A stretch of 64,000 nucleotides of DNA from Bicyclus anynana (taxonomy: Eukaryota > Arthropoda > Insecta > Lepidoptera > Nymphalidae). How positions within the stretch are numbered: position 1 is the stretch's first letter; each line of letters opens with the position of its first letter. The stretch spans positions 10,513,561 through 10,577,560 of the forward strand of contig NC_069093.1 of NCBI RefSeq assembly GCF_947172395.1, written 5' to 3'. Positions 20,468-30,658 of this stretch are shown one piece after another. The notes beneath the pieces are model-generated. The model was not told where the DNA came from, made no database searches, and saw nothing but the letters and a program-made list of their open reading frames with translations. The position numbers and the translations under genes are program-made.

Positions 20468-21031
20468 TAAGGGTGCTTTTCCACCAGAGATGTTCTACGC
20501 TATGGATGCATTTGATATCCATCAATCATGTTCATTGGTGCAAATAGCTTAGCACTGGTGGAAACGGATTCAACTAAGATGTGTTATTTTATATGGAAGG
20601 ATGATATTTTCCACCATAGCATATCTATCAGAGAAAAGTAGCTGCACGAGAAAGATGCACAGCTCGAGAAAACTGTAGGTACTCTTTTCTGCACATAGCT
20701 GACTAGTCGCGACGCCCCATAGCACACATCCAGAGCACGCATCCATAGCACACATCCATAGCATGCATCCATAGCACGCATGCATAGCACACATCCATAG
20801 CACACATCATTAGCACGCATCCATAGCACACATCCATGGCATGCATCCATAGAACGCATCCATAGCACACATCCATAGCATAGCACATCCTTTCATATAA
20901 AAAACATAATATCTTAGTTGAAATCGTTTCTACCCGAGCTAAGCTATGTGCACCAATAAATATGATTGGTGGATATCAAACGCATCCATAGCAACATAGC
21001 GTAGCACATCTCTGGTGGAAAAGCACCCTTA
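20468..21031. mobile_element. Foldback element with 13-bp minisatellite core
   Basis: The arms are about 135 bp at the left (20469-20603, from AAGGGTGCTTTTCCACCAG to ATATGGAAGGATG) and about 145 bp at the right (20886-21031, from CATCCTTTCATATA to CTCTGGTGGAAAAGCACCCTT). They are imperfect reverse complements. The first bases (GGGTGCTTTTCCACC) and adjacent TAA/TTA resemble PIF/Harbinger-type non-autonomous elements, which target TWA, but this assignment is only inferred. There is no transposase. The centre holds a unique stretch (20604-20716) and a 12-unit minisatellite. The three minus-strand ORFs here are by-products of the array. Confidence 0.85.
20717..20880. repeat. 13-bp minisatellite, 12 units plus a partial
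   Basis: Consensus CCATAGCACRCAT, 12 full units at 20717-20872 and a partial one. Variants differ at one or two positions, chiefly CAC/CGC/TGC. An exact unit (CGCATCCATAGCA in rotation) also occurs at 20981-20993 inside the right terminal arm. Since 13 is not a multiple of 3, all three minus frames read the same 13-residue pattern (MDVCYGCVLWMHA) in shifted registers. Confidence 0.95.
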
Positions 21032-21088
21032 ACCTTAATAAATTTAACTATAGATTTTTCAACCCTACGTACTTGCTCCTACATATTC

Positions 21089-21240
21089 TACTAGCACACT
21101 TCGTCCTCCCTTAGACCTCCTTAATCCGGCCCTCTCACAAAATCCGTTCTTAGCGGACCTCTACTATTTCTAAACTACCTCCCTGTCAAATTTCATATTT
21201 GTACGTCAAGCGGTTTTTGCAATTTCGTGATGAATGACCT
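21089..21240 (-). mobile_element. HelB Helitron fragment, decayed
   Basis: ACTAGCACACTTCGTCC is a damaged reversed terminus. CCGGCCCTCTCACAAAAT, TTCTTAGCGGAC and ACTACCTCCCTGTCAAAT align with 19712-19812 and with the interior of 8238-8498. Confidence 0.55.
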
Positions 21241-21648
21241 TTAGCGTTTATAATTATATTATGATTGAAGAAAGAATATTCCATTTTGTACTATTTGTAG
21301 GTGTAGTCTTCCTACCCTTATCCTTGCGTAGGGACCCCACGGGTAGACATGAAATTATAATAATATCAACTTACATCCAATTAAAAATGAAACACGAACC
21401 AAAATTGGGGCCCTAATTGATATTTACTATTTAATCGGTCGCAACGACAAATCGGAAGTCATTAATATTTGATTTTCAATTGCAGCTTTGTTTGGTTTAT
21501 CCGTGACTGTCAATAGCGGTCCCATCCGGCAAACAAATTATACCGATGCGATAATAATTGTAGGTACTTGTTATAGTTCAAAAGGTAGGTAGTACTATAC
21601 ATATTATGTAGGTAGGTATCTATGATAAAAATGAAATATGGACTATGA

Positions 21649-21835
21649 AGCCTCAATAGCTCAACGGTAAGACCAGTCAGACTCATCACCGAGGCGTGAT
21701 GGCTCGATCCCCGCCCCATTGGTCTATTGTCGTTTCCCCTCGGGAAAGACTGTGCTAGTTGTTGTAGTTGGAGAGGAATAGGAATATTGATCATATAATA
21801 AAAAGTATGGCAAATATTCTTTTAAAAAAAAAATA
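21649..21835 (+). mobile_element. S3 SINE, full length
   Basis: GCCTCAATAGCTCAACGGTA (box A), TGGCTCGATCCCCGCC (box B), GGTCTATTGTCG, GACTGTGCTAG, GTTGGAGAGGAATAGGAAT, GGCAAATATTC and an A-rich tail. A local rearrangement follows GTCGTTTCCCC. It is the best plus-strand reference copy of S3. Confidence 0.9.
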
Positions 21836-22019
21836 ATAATCCTGGATATTGTCAAGGCCAGGCCATATACCCTTAGCCGAAAATTCATTTTTATATACTC
21901 GTATAAAGGTTATAAATAGATAGGTATTTTTAAAATACGGTGGGTCTTTTAAAAACGCTATTTTTCAAATTTGGATTTGTGAAATATTGAAGTATTATTT
22001 GCTTTCTTTAAATCTCTTT

Positions 22020-22335
22020 AACTCTACAAGTTAGGCCTTGACTACAATCTCACCTGATGTTAAGTGAGGATGCAATCTAAGATGGAAGCGGGCTAACTTG
22101 TTAGGAGTTGGATGAAATCCACACTCCTATCGGTTTCTACATGACATCGTACCGGAACGCTAAATCGCTTGGCGGCACGTTTTTGTCGATAGGGTGGCAA
22201 CTAGCCACGGCCGAAGCCTCCCACCAGCCAGACCTGGACGAATTAAGAAAACCTCAATCGATCCAGCGGGGAATCGAACCCAGGACCTCCGTCTTGTAAA
22301 TCCACCGCGCGTATTATTGCGCCACGGAGGCCGTC
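22020..22335 (-). mobile_element. S2 SINE, full length
   Basis: All landmarks are present from the ACAAGTTAGGCCTTGACTAC tail side to GCGCCACGGAGGCCGTC. Box B on the minus strand reads GGGTTCGATTCCCC. Confidence 0.9.
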
Positions 22336-22373
22336 AAAAAACGAACTTTTTCGGTTTACTGACGATAGTTGAA

Positions 22374-22581
22374 CGTGACAACGTCATAAGAAAATACTGA
22401 TGGAATTGTTATATTTTTCAAAAGAAAATGTTCGTTTTTTTTATAATATTGTTTAGTAATAGACCAGAATATACTTTATTTCTTGTAAAAAAAGTTGACA
22501 ACCCTAAAAGAGGGAACGACGCATGACGTCATCTTTTTTCGAGTTGCAGCCGGCTCCATTGAATTATATGACGTTGTCACG
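22374..22581. mobile_element. Possible inverted-repeat element
   Basis: CGTGACAACGTCATA at 22374-22388 and its exact reverse complement at 22567-22581 enclose about 180 bp. GTCAAAAAACG and CGTCAAAAAATGCC lie near the two ends. The left end adjoins the S2 head. Confidence 0.5.
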
Positions 22582-22843
22582 TCAAAAAATGCCAATAAAT
22601 AAACGAGACAAAAAGAATATAAAAAACTATAGCATATTTGCTGAAACAAAGTTCATTAGCCTACCTTAAATGTATTACACGAATTTTGAACGTTATCCCA
22701 ACTACGTTTAAATTGTAAAGCAAATAGCGCCGAATTGGGTAGACAAACACACTGAATTCGAAAATTTAATGTGAACTGAACTAGTGACACAAATAGAACA
22801 AAACTGTTTATATTCCACTGTATGACATCATAGTATTTTATAG

Positions 22844-22950
22844 ACTAGCTGACGCCTCACGGCTTCACCCCGTAGTTCACAGTCACAAATAAAGTGTCTG
22901 TCTAGTAAAAGAATTTTCAAAATTGGTTTAGTAGATACAGAAATTATCCA
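22844..22950 (-). mobile_element. HelC Helitron 3' fragment
   Basis: ACTAGCTGACGCCTCACGGC is the reversed terminus with hairpin remains. The interior AATTTTCAAAATTGGTTTAG resembles the HelC copy at 10774-10920. Confidence 0.6.
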
Positions 22951-24455
22951 TACAATGTCACACCTCTTCTCTAGGTCTAAGTTTTTCATAGCAAATTATT
23001 TCAAAGGAAATATGGGCCGTAGTCGAATCAGCCTCTGTTGTCTGCCAGAGGGTTAGTCCCTCTGGATCGGGAGATGCGGTCGTCCAAATGCCATAGTGAA
23101 GTTCATATAACCCCATTAGCAAACTTACAACAATTCTCATTAGAATAAATTAATATCAACATAAAACCTTTGATATATAATATCAAAGCCATTAACGTAA
23201 TGTTCCCTTTGATTATGGAATATAGTAAAGCTATGACAAGTATAATGTTTACTACCGGCTTTCAGTACTTAATGTGTAGGTAAAATCTAAAGATGTATAT
23301 TACAATACATCATATCGGCCTGTCTTGAATGATTTTCACCACACTGATCCGGCGGGTTGGCGGACTTAACGAGATAATGTTATTTTACGATCACTTTAAG
23401 ATGATAATGATAATGATTGTTACCGAAGTCCCAACCTAGGAATGGACCTCGAAATCTGTAGCTAAAGTACAAACACAAACCTAATTAGTTATGTAGGTAA
23501 GTGTCTAAAAATAATGCTGGCAGCATCTATGTTCTATCTATGGACAAGAGACCAAAACTTAATCCTATCTGTCTGTCTATCGCGTTATACTACAAAATAT
23601 GCGGTTTCATGCGGTTATCGCCAATATGTATATAAGGAGATTTGTAAATCTGTTAAAATAGGACGATTATTGTTAAAAGTGTCAAAATACTCATGTTTCC
23701 AAAGTGCTTTTTAATGAAATTGCTGCCTAATCTTTTTGAGATAAGTATAACAAAATATGGCCATGAGCGCTTATTGTACTCATTCGGTTCCGGTACGATG
23801 TCGCGTAGAAACTCAAAAAAATAAGTTGTTATTATATTTCTTTTAAACTTAATGTAATTTAATTATAATTCATATAATTTAAATTTTATTAATTAAACAT
23901 TTGCATACCTGTTAATGGTGAAACATTGTTACCTAATATACAGCTCGGGAGTATTTTCCATAATTCTAGGGGTATATTCTTTTAACAAAAAAATATTTTC
24001 GGAGTAAATAATATTTTTTTTTTTTTGTAAATAAATCTTAAAATGTGTTCCCACGCATCCTTATAATAATGACGTATTTATATTTTAAAATGCCACGTTG
24101 TCATTGTTGTTACCTAAACGTGTGTGTTATGGGATAGTCGGTATTATTTGAATTACTTACTTTGTACTTATGAAACTTGTAATGTACTTTTTTTTTTGTT
24201 TTCGGAGGTAATAAAATATTAGTTATGCAGAACTGCATAGAAACCGAACGGTTTCTATATGTTGTCCCGTCAATACCTTGACTTGTGGGAAAAATACTCC
24301 CGAGCATCCTGTATAAGAACATCTTTGTTTAACTAAATTTAATGTTTCTTGCAAAATATTCTGACTCTGAAATGAAATGAAATGATTCTGATTCTGAAAA
24401 AAAGAGGTATGGATGTATATGCCAGAGTTATGTGTAAAATAAAGTTGCACTTCTT
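22951..24455. other. Intergenic, no gene seen
   Basis: AT-rich. A 35-bp S2 scrap (GGTTCCGGTACGATGTCGCG) lies at about 23785-23820. The 134-codon minus ORF at 24223-24627 runs into the M2 element and is not a gene. Confidence 0.5.
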
Positions 24456-24745
24456 CCAAGTTAGCCCGCTTCCATCTTAGACTGCACCATAACTCAACAC
24501 CAGCACCCCTAGCCAAGTGGCACGTCGATTCTCTTTTTACAATCGCTAACGCTTCGAAAACTAGAAAAATGTATGGGAAAGACAGATCTTGATCACGTGA
24601 CCTGTCGATAGCAAATGTCATTCCCATTTACATCTTTCTAGTTTTCGAAGCGTTAGCGATCGTAGAAAGAGAATCGACGTGCCACTTGGCTAGAGGGGCA
24701 GGTGAGATTGCAGTCAAGACTACTTGACAAAGAATAAAAAAAAAC
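24456..24745 (+). mobile_element. S2 SINE 3' part split by M2
   Basis: CAAGTTAGCCCGCTTCCATC and TTAGACTGCACCAT precede the break. CAGGTGAGATTGCAGTCAAG and an A-rich tail follow it. The two halves are contiguous in intact S2 copies. Confidence 0.8.
24506..24698. mobile_element. M2 inverted-repeat element, intact
   Basis: Starts CCCCTAGCCAAGTGGCACGT and ends with the reverse complement, ACGTGCCACTTGGCTAGAGGGG-like. The arms are about 80 bp and over 90% similar by eye (GCTAACGCTTCGAAAACTAG on both sides). The whole 193 bp forms one long hairpin around GATCTTGATCACGTGACC. It is non-coding. Confidence 0.9.
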
Positions 24746-24758
24746 ATCGATTTTCTCA

Positions 24759-24778
24759 GGAACGGGCGTTCGCTAGTA
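24759..24778 (+). mobile_element. Helitron 3' end scrap
   Basis: GGAACGGGCGTTCGCTAGTA is a HelB terminus with no recognisable interior. Confidence 0.5.
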
Positions 24779-25189
24779 GATATATTACAGAACTAAGTTT
24801 ACAACTAACTGTTTTAAACTTTGTTTATGTTTTAGGTTTCACCAAAATAATTTATCCGATTGATTCCATCGACCTTTTGGAGAGAAAGATCGGTTTTCAA
24901 ATCGCAATAAAGAGTTGTTGAATAACGTATGAAGCAAACCGTTTTCGATGTTCGAGACCATTCCCAATTCATGAACTAGGGCTGCGAAATAAAATTTTAT
25001 ACGTTATAATCCAGATCTCGGCGTAATAAATTTTATATGAATTTTTTTTGGCAACTGACAGTCATTTATGATTTGATTCGCATAGAATTCGATTTGTAAA
25101 GCGCTTGAATAGAAATTCATGATTGGAATAGAACTTTCTATTAATAACGGTATTTATGTACTTATTGTATTTTCTTTTATACCTACTTA

Positions 25190-25252
25190 CACCTGGCCCA
25201 ATGCGAATTGGCAGACTTCACACACGCAGAGAATCAAGAAGTTTCTCTGTAA
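25190..25252 (-). mobile_element. S1 SINE fragment
   Basis: GGCCCAATGCGAATTGGCAG and ACTTCACACACGCAGAGAAT match the S1 3' half. About 60 bp remain. Confidence 0.65.
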
Positions 25253-25453
25253 TTGATTGATAACTGATTGTCAGACGACAAGCAGAGCAAAGCACACTGT
25301 AAACACCGTATAAATACAAGCCTAGCTTCCACTAACATCTTTATGTCCAGCAGAACAAGGCTTCACTGTAAAACTAGTGTAATGCAGGTCTTAACTTTCA
25401 GAGTATCCATTACTCTCAAGAGAGTGTAATGCGTTCGAAAGAAATCTAAAAGA

Positions 25454-25771
25454 TTTCACACCATAGGCCGCTCGGCCATGTGTATAATTAATAAGCCATC
25501 AGAAGGTAATTAGTATGTAAAGTTTCACATATATGCTCTTAAACATTAAGGAGTTCCTTCATGAGAAGAAACTCCTGGCTGCATCATCATTTTGACTTAT
25601 AAGTCCAATTTCACACCATGGGCCGCTCGGCCCTGTGTATATTTAATATGCCATCAGAACTCCATGCTCCCAGTATAGTATGTAAAAGTTCACATATATG
25701 CTCTTAAGCATCAAGGAGTTCCTGAGACGGAAGACTCTCCTGGCTGAATCATCATTTTGCCATAAAAGTCC
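25454..25771 (+). repeat. Tandem duplication of about 155 bp
   Basis: The unit begins TTTCACACCATRGGCCGCTC and ends near TAAGTCC. It occurs at 25454-25607 and 25609-25771. The second unit has an extra CTCCATGCTCCCAGTATAG segment. That segment appears a third time at 25901-25917, so the duplicated source is wider than two units. Confidence 0.85.
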
Positions 25772-25973
25772 CTACTGGTCGCCCAAACAACCGACTTCGT
25801 ACTATGTTTCCATCATACGATGGAAAGGCATGGGTAGTATACATCAAGCATTCAGTCAGCTGCTCGAGCTACTGCAAGCGTCACAGGCGCTCAGCCCGCA
25901 TGCTCCCAGTATAGTATTAAACATGCTCTCGGCATCATCTGCCAATGAAGAAAAATTAAAGATTTCCAAATAA
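25698..25973 (+). other. Unrecognised 91-codon ORF in tandem duplication
   Basis: The frame opens MLLSIKEFLRRKTLLAESSF. The same segment in the upstream unit reads MLLNIKEFLHEKKLLAASSF before a stop. The remainder (KSPYWSPKQPT, SQLLELLQASQAL) resembles no family I know. The conserved reading between units may hint at past coding in a repeat or exon, but two copies cannot prove this. Confidence 0.25.
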
Positions 25974-26457
25974 TATTTTTTTCAGTGATTTATCATTAAT
26001 CATTAATTAAGCTTATTTTGATAAAAATCTTTTTTTTTTCTAAGCTTATTGATTAATATGTATAAAGTATGTATAGTTTGTATTATACGTATATAGTATG
26101 TAAGACTTAGAGTCGTCACAATCCGATGCAAGAAAAATACTGATATAAGAGGTTTGGACATTAAGTTTTGTTGCAACGGCCGTTTTGGCCACCTTACGTT
26201 TTTTAAATTACTTTGATTTGTTGCCAAATCTATTGTATAGCTGACGATATATCTAATCAAACTCGAACAAATAGAGAAATGCCAAACAAAACGTGTTAGT
26301 TAAGTTGTTTATGTAGCACAGCATAGAAACTTGCAGACAATGTTGAAAATTATTATTATTTTTAAATTCAATGTTAGTGTTAGTGCTGCATTTTTATGTG
26401 TTAAGATTTTATGTACATAGATACTAGAATCATACTCTCTTTTATTATACCTATAGA

Positions 26458-26671
26458 TACTAGCAGATGCCTGCGACTTCGACCGCGTAGAATTCAGTTT
26501 TTCACAAATCCCGCTGGAACCATCCATTTTTTCCGGGACGAAAGTAGCCTGTGTGTTGATCCAAGTTTATATATCTTCGTTTTAAATTTCAGCCAAATCG
26601 GTTCAGCAGTTGCGACGTTAAAGAGTAACAAACATCCATACAAACTTTCGCGTTTATAATATTAGTAGGAT
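26458..26671 (-). mobile_element. HelB Helitron, complete
   Basis: On the minus strand it starts TCCTACTAATATTATAAACG after an A and ends GCATCTGCTAG before a T. The interior has GGCTGAAATTTAAAACG and GGGATTTGTGAAAAACTG. Complete at 214 bp and non-coding. Confidence 0.8.
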
Positions 26672-26703
26672 AAGGATAAATTTCGTATAGGCATATTAAA
26701 TAA

Positions 26704-26750
26704 TCACACTAATATTATTTGACGAAAGTTTGTGTGCGTGTGTGTGTAAC
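26704..26750 (+). mobile_element. Helitron 5' end scrap with GT run
   Basis: TCACACTAATATTATTTGAC and GAAAGTTTGTGTGCG match HelB 5' ends. A short (GT)n follows and the rest is missing. Confidence 0.5.
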
Positions 26751-27349
26751 TATATTTGTAAGAAAAGGATACATGGATGACAATAGCAATTTAACAATAA
26801 AGAGATACATTTAATTATCCAAGTAAAATAAGCTTGCACATTTTCCGTCAATGAGTATCTCCAACTGCGCTTAAGTAAGTTCCCAGTTAATTTCACAGCC
26901 GCATAGGGTTGTCAACAATGTGAAAATATTGAAGTATAATAGACCGTAGTAGCTTCTGGTGGTAGCAGGTTTCAAGGGCCCAGTCCTTCAATTTTTCAAA
27001 TGTAAACGTATGATTTAATTTTTTACGGGATATTATAAAAAACCAAATTCCCAGTTACTTATTAGCTTTGTGGCTACCCTTCGATGAAGACCCTTAAAAA
27101 GTTTTATCTTTTAATTATTATTTTTGAATTATTGACAATTGATATATTGTTATAGATTTCACGGTTAGTTTTTTACTGGTATTTGCTATCTTATTCAAAG
27201 TTCACAAACGCCAAGTGCCTGGTTATACTATATATATACTTTTGCTGTATTCTGTATATATTCAGCGTATAGATGTGGTCTATGATATTGAGACCTTTTC
27301 AGAAGCTTATTCAGGAGACTGGAAGTCGTCAAACCTATACAAGCGAGTG
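26751..27349. other. Intergenic, no gene seen
   Basis: AT-rich, with no repeat or ORF that I can support. Confidence 0.5.
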
Positions 27350-27642
27350 CATAATTAACTGGTAGATGGAGCGAGCTATGCCTGGAGTTTCTTTACGTTA
27401 TCGAATCAGATCAACCAAAGTCACTGACATAAGTCAGCGAGTCGCAAAGCTGCAATGGGAATAGGCAGGGCACACAGTTGGCGAGCCGATGGACGTTGGG
27501 GTCCTCAAGCGGTGGAATAGTGACCCAGCATCAGAAAGCGCAGTGTTGATCTGGAGTCGCTGGATACTGGTGGCTCGAGACCGCGATGTTTAGAAATAGG
27601 TCTATGTCAAGCTTGCGTCTGTCGGCTGATAATGATGATGAT
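27350..27642 (+). mobile_element. RTE LINE 3' fragment, decayed
   Basis: The order CGAATCAGATCAACC, CGAGTCGCAAAGCTGCAATG, GGCGAGCCGATGGACGTTGG, AAAGCGCAGTGTTG and TCGGCTGATAATGATGATG follows the RTE C-terminal coding region and its TGATGATG tail. Several stops and a deletion of the RPPTRWTDDIK section interrupt it. Confidence 0.7.
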
Positions 27643-27671
27643 TACATTACAAAATTAAACATAAGTAATTA

Positions 27672-28006
27672 TACATATCGAAGTATCTCTGCGTGATCGA
27701 ATCAGATATGCGGATATCCACAGAAGCACAAGGTCACCGACACAGCTCAACGAGTCGTGAAGCTGAAGTAAAGGCGGGGCACATATGAGTACTTTGAAGA
27801 GCCAATGGACATTGGTGCTGGAATGGCGACCCCGCACTAGAAATCGTAGTGTTAGTCGACTCCCCTACCAGGTGGACTGACGACTGTCAAGCGAGTTGCA
27901 GACTTTCGCTGGATCCAGGAGGCTCAGGATCGTGATGTTCAGAAGTCCCTACAAAATGCCTATATCCTTCTGTAGACGTCCATTATATAACTAATATGAT
28001 GATGAA
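27672..28006 (+). mobile_element. RTE LINE 3' fragment, second in tandem
   Basis: Starts GTATCTCTGCGTGATCGAATC and includes GCGACCCCGCACTAG, CAGGTGGACTGACGAC, CAAGCGAGTTGCAG, GAGGCTCAGGATCGTGATG and a short ATGATGATGA tail. Frameshifts break the frame. It lies 30 bp after the previous fragment in the same orientation. Confidence 0.7.
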
Positions 28007-28363
28007 TTAAACATAAGGCTAACCCTGATAAAATTATCAGGGAATGGACAACCCTGAAACTGCAATACAACAATGCAATTTCGCAGCCAGTGGCTTATTA
28101 ACTGGCAAAGAAGTGATCCACTAGTTTTAATTAATTGCTGCAAAGTCAGAACTTTGGTAAGTATTGAATAACAAAACAACCTAAACGAATGAAAAAAAGT
28201 AATGACCAATCGTAATATTGATCTTTGATTTGGAAGCACTATTAATAAAACACGTATTCTAATAAATATTCACATTTTGGGTTAACAAAAAATATTAGTT
28301 AGGCCCAATATATCCTAACCAAATATTTCCTTTTTGATATTAACAAAAGAAATTAAAGATAGA

Positions 28364-28831
28364 GTAAAAGCTCATTATTCGCGGGGGATACGTTCTCTAA
28401 ATGTATCGCGAATACAGAAACCGTGAATATGGAATGGTATTTTCTAAGGGATTATAAGGCATACGTCCTTGAGTGACAAAATAAATAACAAATATATAAA
28501 GAAAAAACAATTAATTGAAGTTATTGATTAACTATTATCTTCAGTCTTAGACAATGGTTTGAAGAATTTTGATTTTTTTTCTTGCTTGCTTACATTTTTT
28601 AAAAGCTTCTATACAGAGTGATTTTAAGCAGTGGCATTCTTAAACCATCCATTCGCAATTTCGACAACAGGTATTTGCGAGTTAAAGATTAAATTTGCAG
28701 ATTTTACGTCAGTTTCGTCATTCAGATCCGCGAATAACGAAATATTTAGCCGCGATTATAGGATTTGGGACGCAATTTTTTAATCCGCGAATACTGAAAA
28801 CGTGAATAAAGTAAGCGTGAAGGAGCTTTTA
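28364..28831. mobile_element. Putative DNA transposon remnant, TAAAAGCTC ends
   Basis: TAAAAGCTCATTATTCGCG at the left and GTGAAGGAGCTTTTAG at the right form short imperfect inverted ends. CGCGAATAC/CGTGAATA motifs recur near both ends (28408, 28728, 28786). Spaced subterminal repeats of this kind often bind a transposase, but none is encoded. A Tc1/mariner-pogo type origin is only a guess. Confidence 0.5.
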
Positions 28832-29427
28832 GTAGTTCTTGTAAATTACCTAGTAATTTAACGCGGGAAGCCAATTTATTGTTCCTTTAACATGGAAAGC
28901 GTCTCTAAAAACCTGAAAAACGGTAACAGGTAAACCCAATTAGCCTTTTGGATTAAAGCGGTAAGAAATTACCTCGCGCGACAGCCCTGGGACAAACCGA
29001 GATGCACCCAACAATGCAGAGTCGTAGCTAGTTGCTCGTTAATTAGCAAGGAAATGCCGCGCCGGAGCTAACTTGTTCCTTCAAAGTGGAAACTTTAGTG
29101 CTAAGTATGCGAAAAGTGATAGAGCGTGGTATTGTCTGTAAGAGATGAAAGGGAAGTTTTGGGGAGAACGGCCTCGGACGAATATTTTGTATTGTTCATT
29201 CATATTCGTGTGGCGTGGAGTAGTGTTGCTATGTGTGCAGTTTGTGCGGGACGTCCTGATTATTGAGAAAAACCGTTTTTTCTACTCTAATGCTGGTCCT
29301 CTAGTAGGTTGAGAGTGAGAACGGTAGACTCTGTAACAATGTATCATAATTTTGCTAATGACTGAATGACTGTGATTGATGAAGGTGATACTATCACCTA
29401 GATATTTAAATTATTTAAACAAATAAA

Positions 29428-29845
29428 AAAAAGCCCGACTGCATAAAATATAAAACATTGAAAAGAAAAAGCAATTAGAAAACAGTCGGACCATAAGTAC
29501 CTATTGGATGGAATGATTTTCGTCTACATTATTTAAGAGGTCACAACTGTTTTCTATTTGTTTTAGAAAACACAATTAGAAAAATATCACGCGTCATTGT
29601 GAGACGCGTTATATTTTTCTTCTTGTTGATTTTTATTTTATTTCAACTATCTAAGAACACTTAAGGCAAATATAACGATGTCTTAATTACGTAAATCCGT
29701 TCAGCGGTTTGGAAGATATGAGGTAATAAAGAATATTACATACATAGACATACATACATTTACATATATACATACATACATACATACATACATACATACA
29801 TACAAGATACGCGCGAAAAACATAGCCCTTCTTGCAGTCGGGTAA
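29428..29845. mobile_element. Inverted-end element with CGCGTC hairpin and CATA array
   Basis: AAGCCCGACTGC near the left end and GCAGTCGGGT at the right are inverted. A hairpin at 29580-29618 (ATCACGCGTC / GACGCGTTAT) and a second CAGTCGG at about 29485 lie inside. The interior phrase CGTTCAGCGGTTTGGAAG is typical of lepidopteran non-coding repeats. The class is not assigned. Confidence 0.55.
29737..29804. repeat. (CATA)n microsatellite
   Basis: An interrupted array with a pure stretch of about 10 units at 29770-29803, inside the preceding element. Confidence 0.9.
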
Positions 29846-29888
29846 ACACTAAGCACCCGATTACTTTAAGCATTACGTTCTCTTGCAT

Positions 29889-30034
29889 TCTGTAAAGTTA
29901 CAGCGATGTGACATGTCTTATTTCCATGACACCTTCGTTGTTATATAGTGACATTTTAGTAAGTTAGTTAGTTAGCCTATTTAGGCGACACGTATACGAT
30001 ACATCAACGAATACTAAATAGCGGAATCACACCT
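29889..30034. repeat. Dispersed repeat, copy inverted at 49 kb
   Basis: GTAAAGTTACAGCGATGTGA, AGTGACATTTTAGT and AAATAGCGGAATCACACC match the reverse complement of 48871-49031. A third scrap (AAAATAGCGGAATCGTACC) is at about 12458-12476. Confidence 0.65.
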
Positions 30035-30070
30035 GTGAAGTTTAACACATTAGATCTAACAACGCAACAC

Positions 30071-30264
30071 TAAGCCTTCATTCGCACGAGAGTTTTTTAA
30101 ACGGACATTTCACGCGACATTATTTTTAATTCACGACGCTTTTTTACGAGTAGTGTTCCATTTTCAATTTTGAGCGTTGGAAATAGACCTTCGTTTAAAT
30201 GCATTCTATATTTGAACGCTTTCTTAACGCCCGTTAAAAAAACTCTCGTGCGAAATAGGTCTAA
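30071..30264. mobile_element. M5 inverted-repeat element, copy 1
   Basis: TTCGCACGAGAGTTTTTTAA near the left and its reverse complement TTAAAAAAACTCTCGTGCGAA near the right. The arms are about 40 bp. The interior ACGACGCTTTTTTACGAG, GTTCCATTTTCAATTTTG and CGTTGGAAATAG is shared with 39443-39690. Confidence 0.8.
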
Positions 30265-30658
30265 CTGGACGATATGCTAGACGTGGAATGATCATATTTC
30301 TGCTAAAATACGGGAAAAGGAACCCTTCAAAGAGCATCTTCGATAATAATGATAATAGCTCCTAAGCTCATGTAAATGTATTCTCTAAGACACAATAGGT
30401 TATATCATTATGCCTTAAACCTTTAATCACCACGTAACGTGGCTTAACATTGCTTAATCTGTGTCAGGACTATTCGCAGTTCAACTGAAGCAACGCCACG
30501 GTATGTAGTATGTATGGCCTAATCTGAGCTTAGATCTATTGCTTATTCAGCGAGATTGTACCGTCGACATACTATTACGATGTCAGATGAATTTGCATAA
30601 TATAGTTAGCCGCATTACCTAAAGATACTGCTAGATACCCTATGACTTATTATTGATA

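Noticed and set aside
20717..20880. CRISPR-like array
   Set aside because: Units are contiguous 13-mers without spacers, and the context is eukaryotic.
20570..20888. Three overlapping cysteine/tryptophan-rich ORFs as a toxin-like or structural peptide gene
   Set aside because: They are the three frames of a 13-bp minisatellite and carry no independent coding evidence.
24223..24627. 134-codon minus-strand ORF
   Set aside because: It runs through the M2 element and part of an S2 SINE; the open frame comes from the inverted-repeat sequence.
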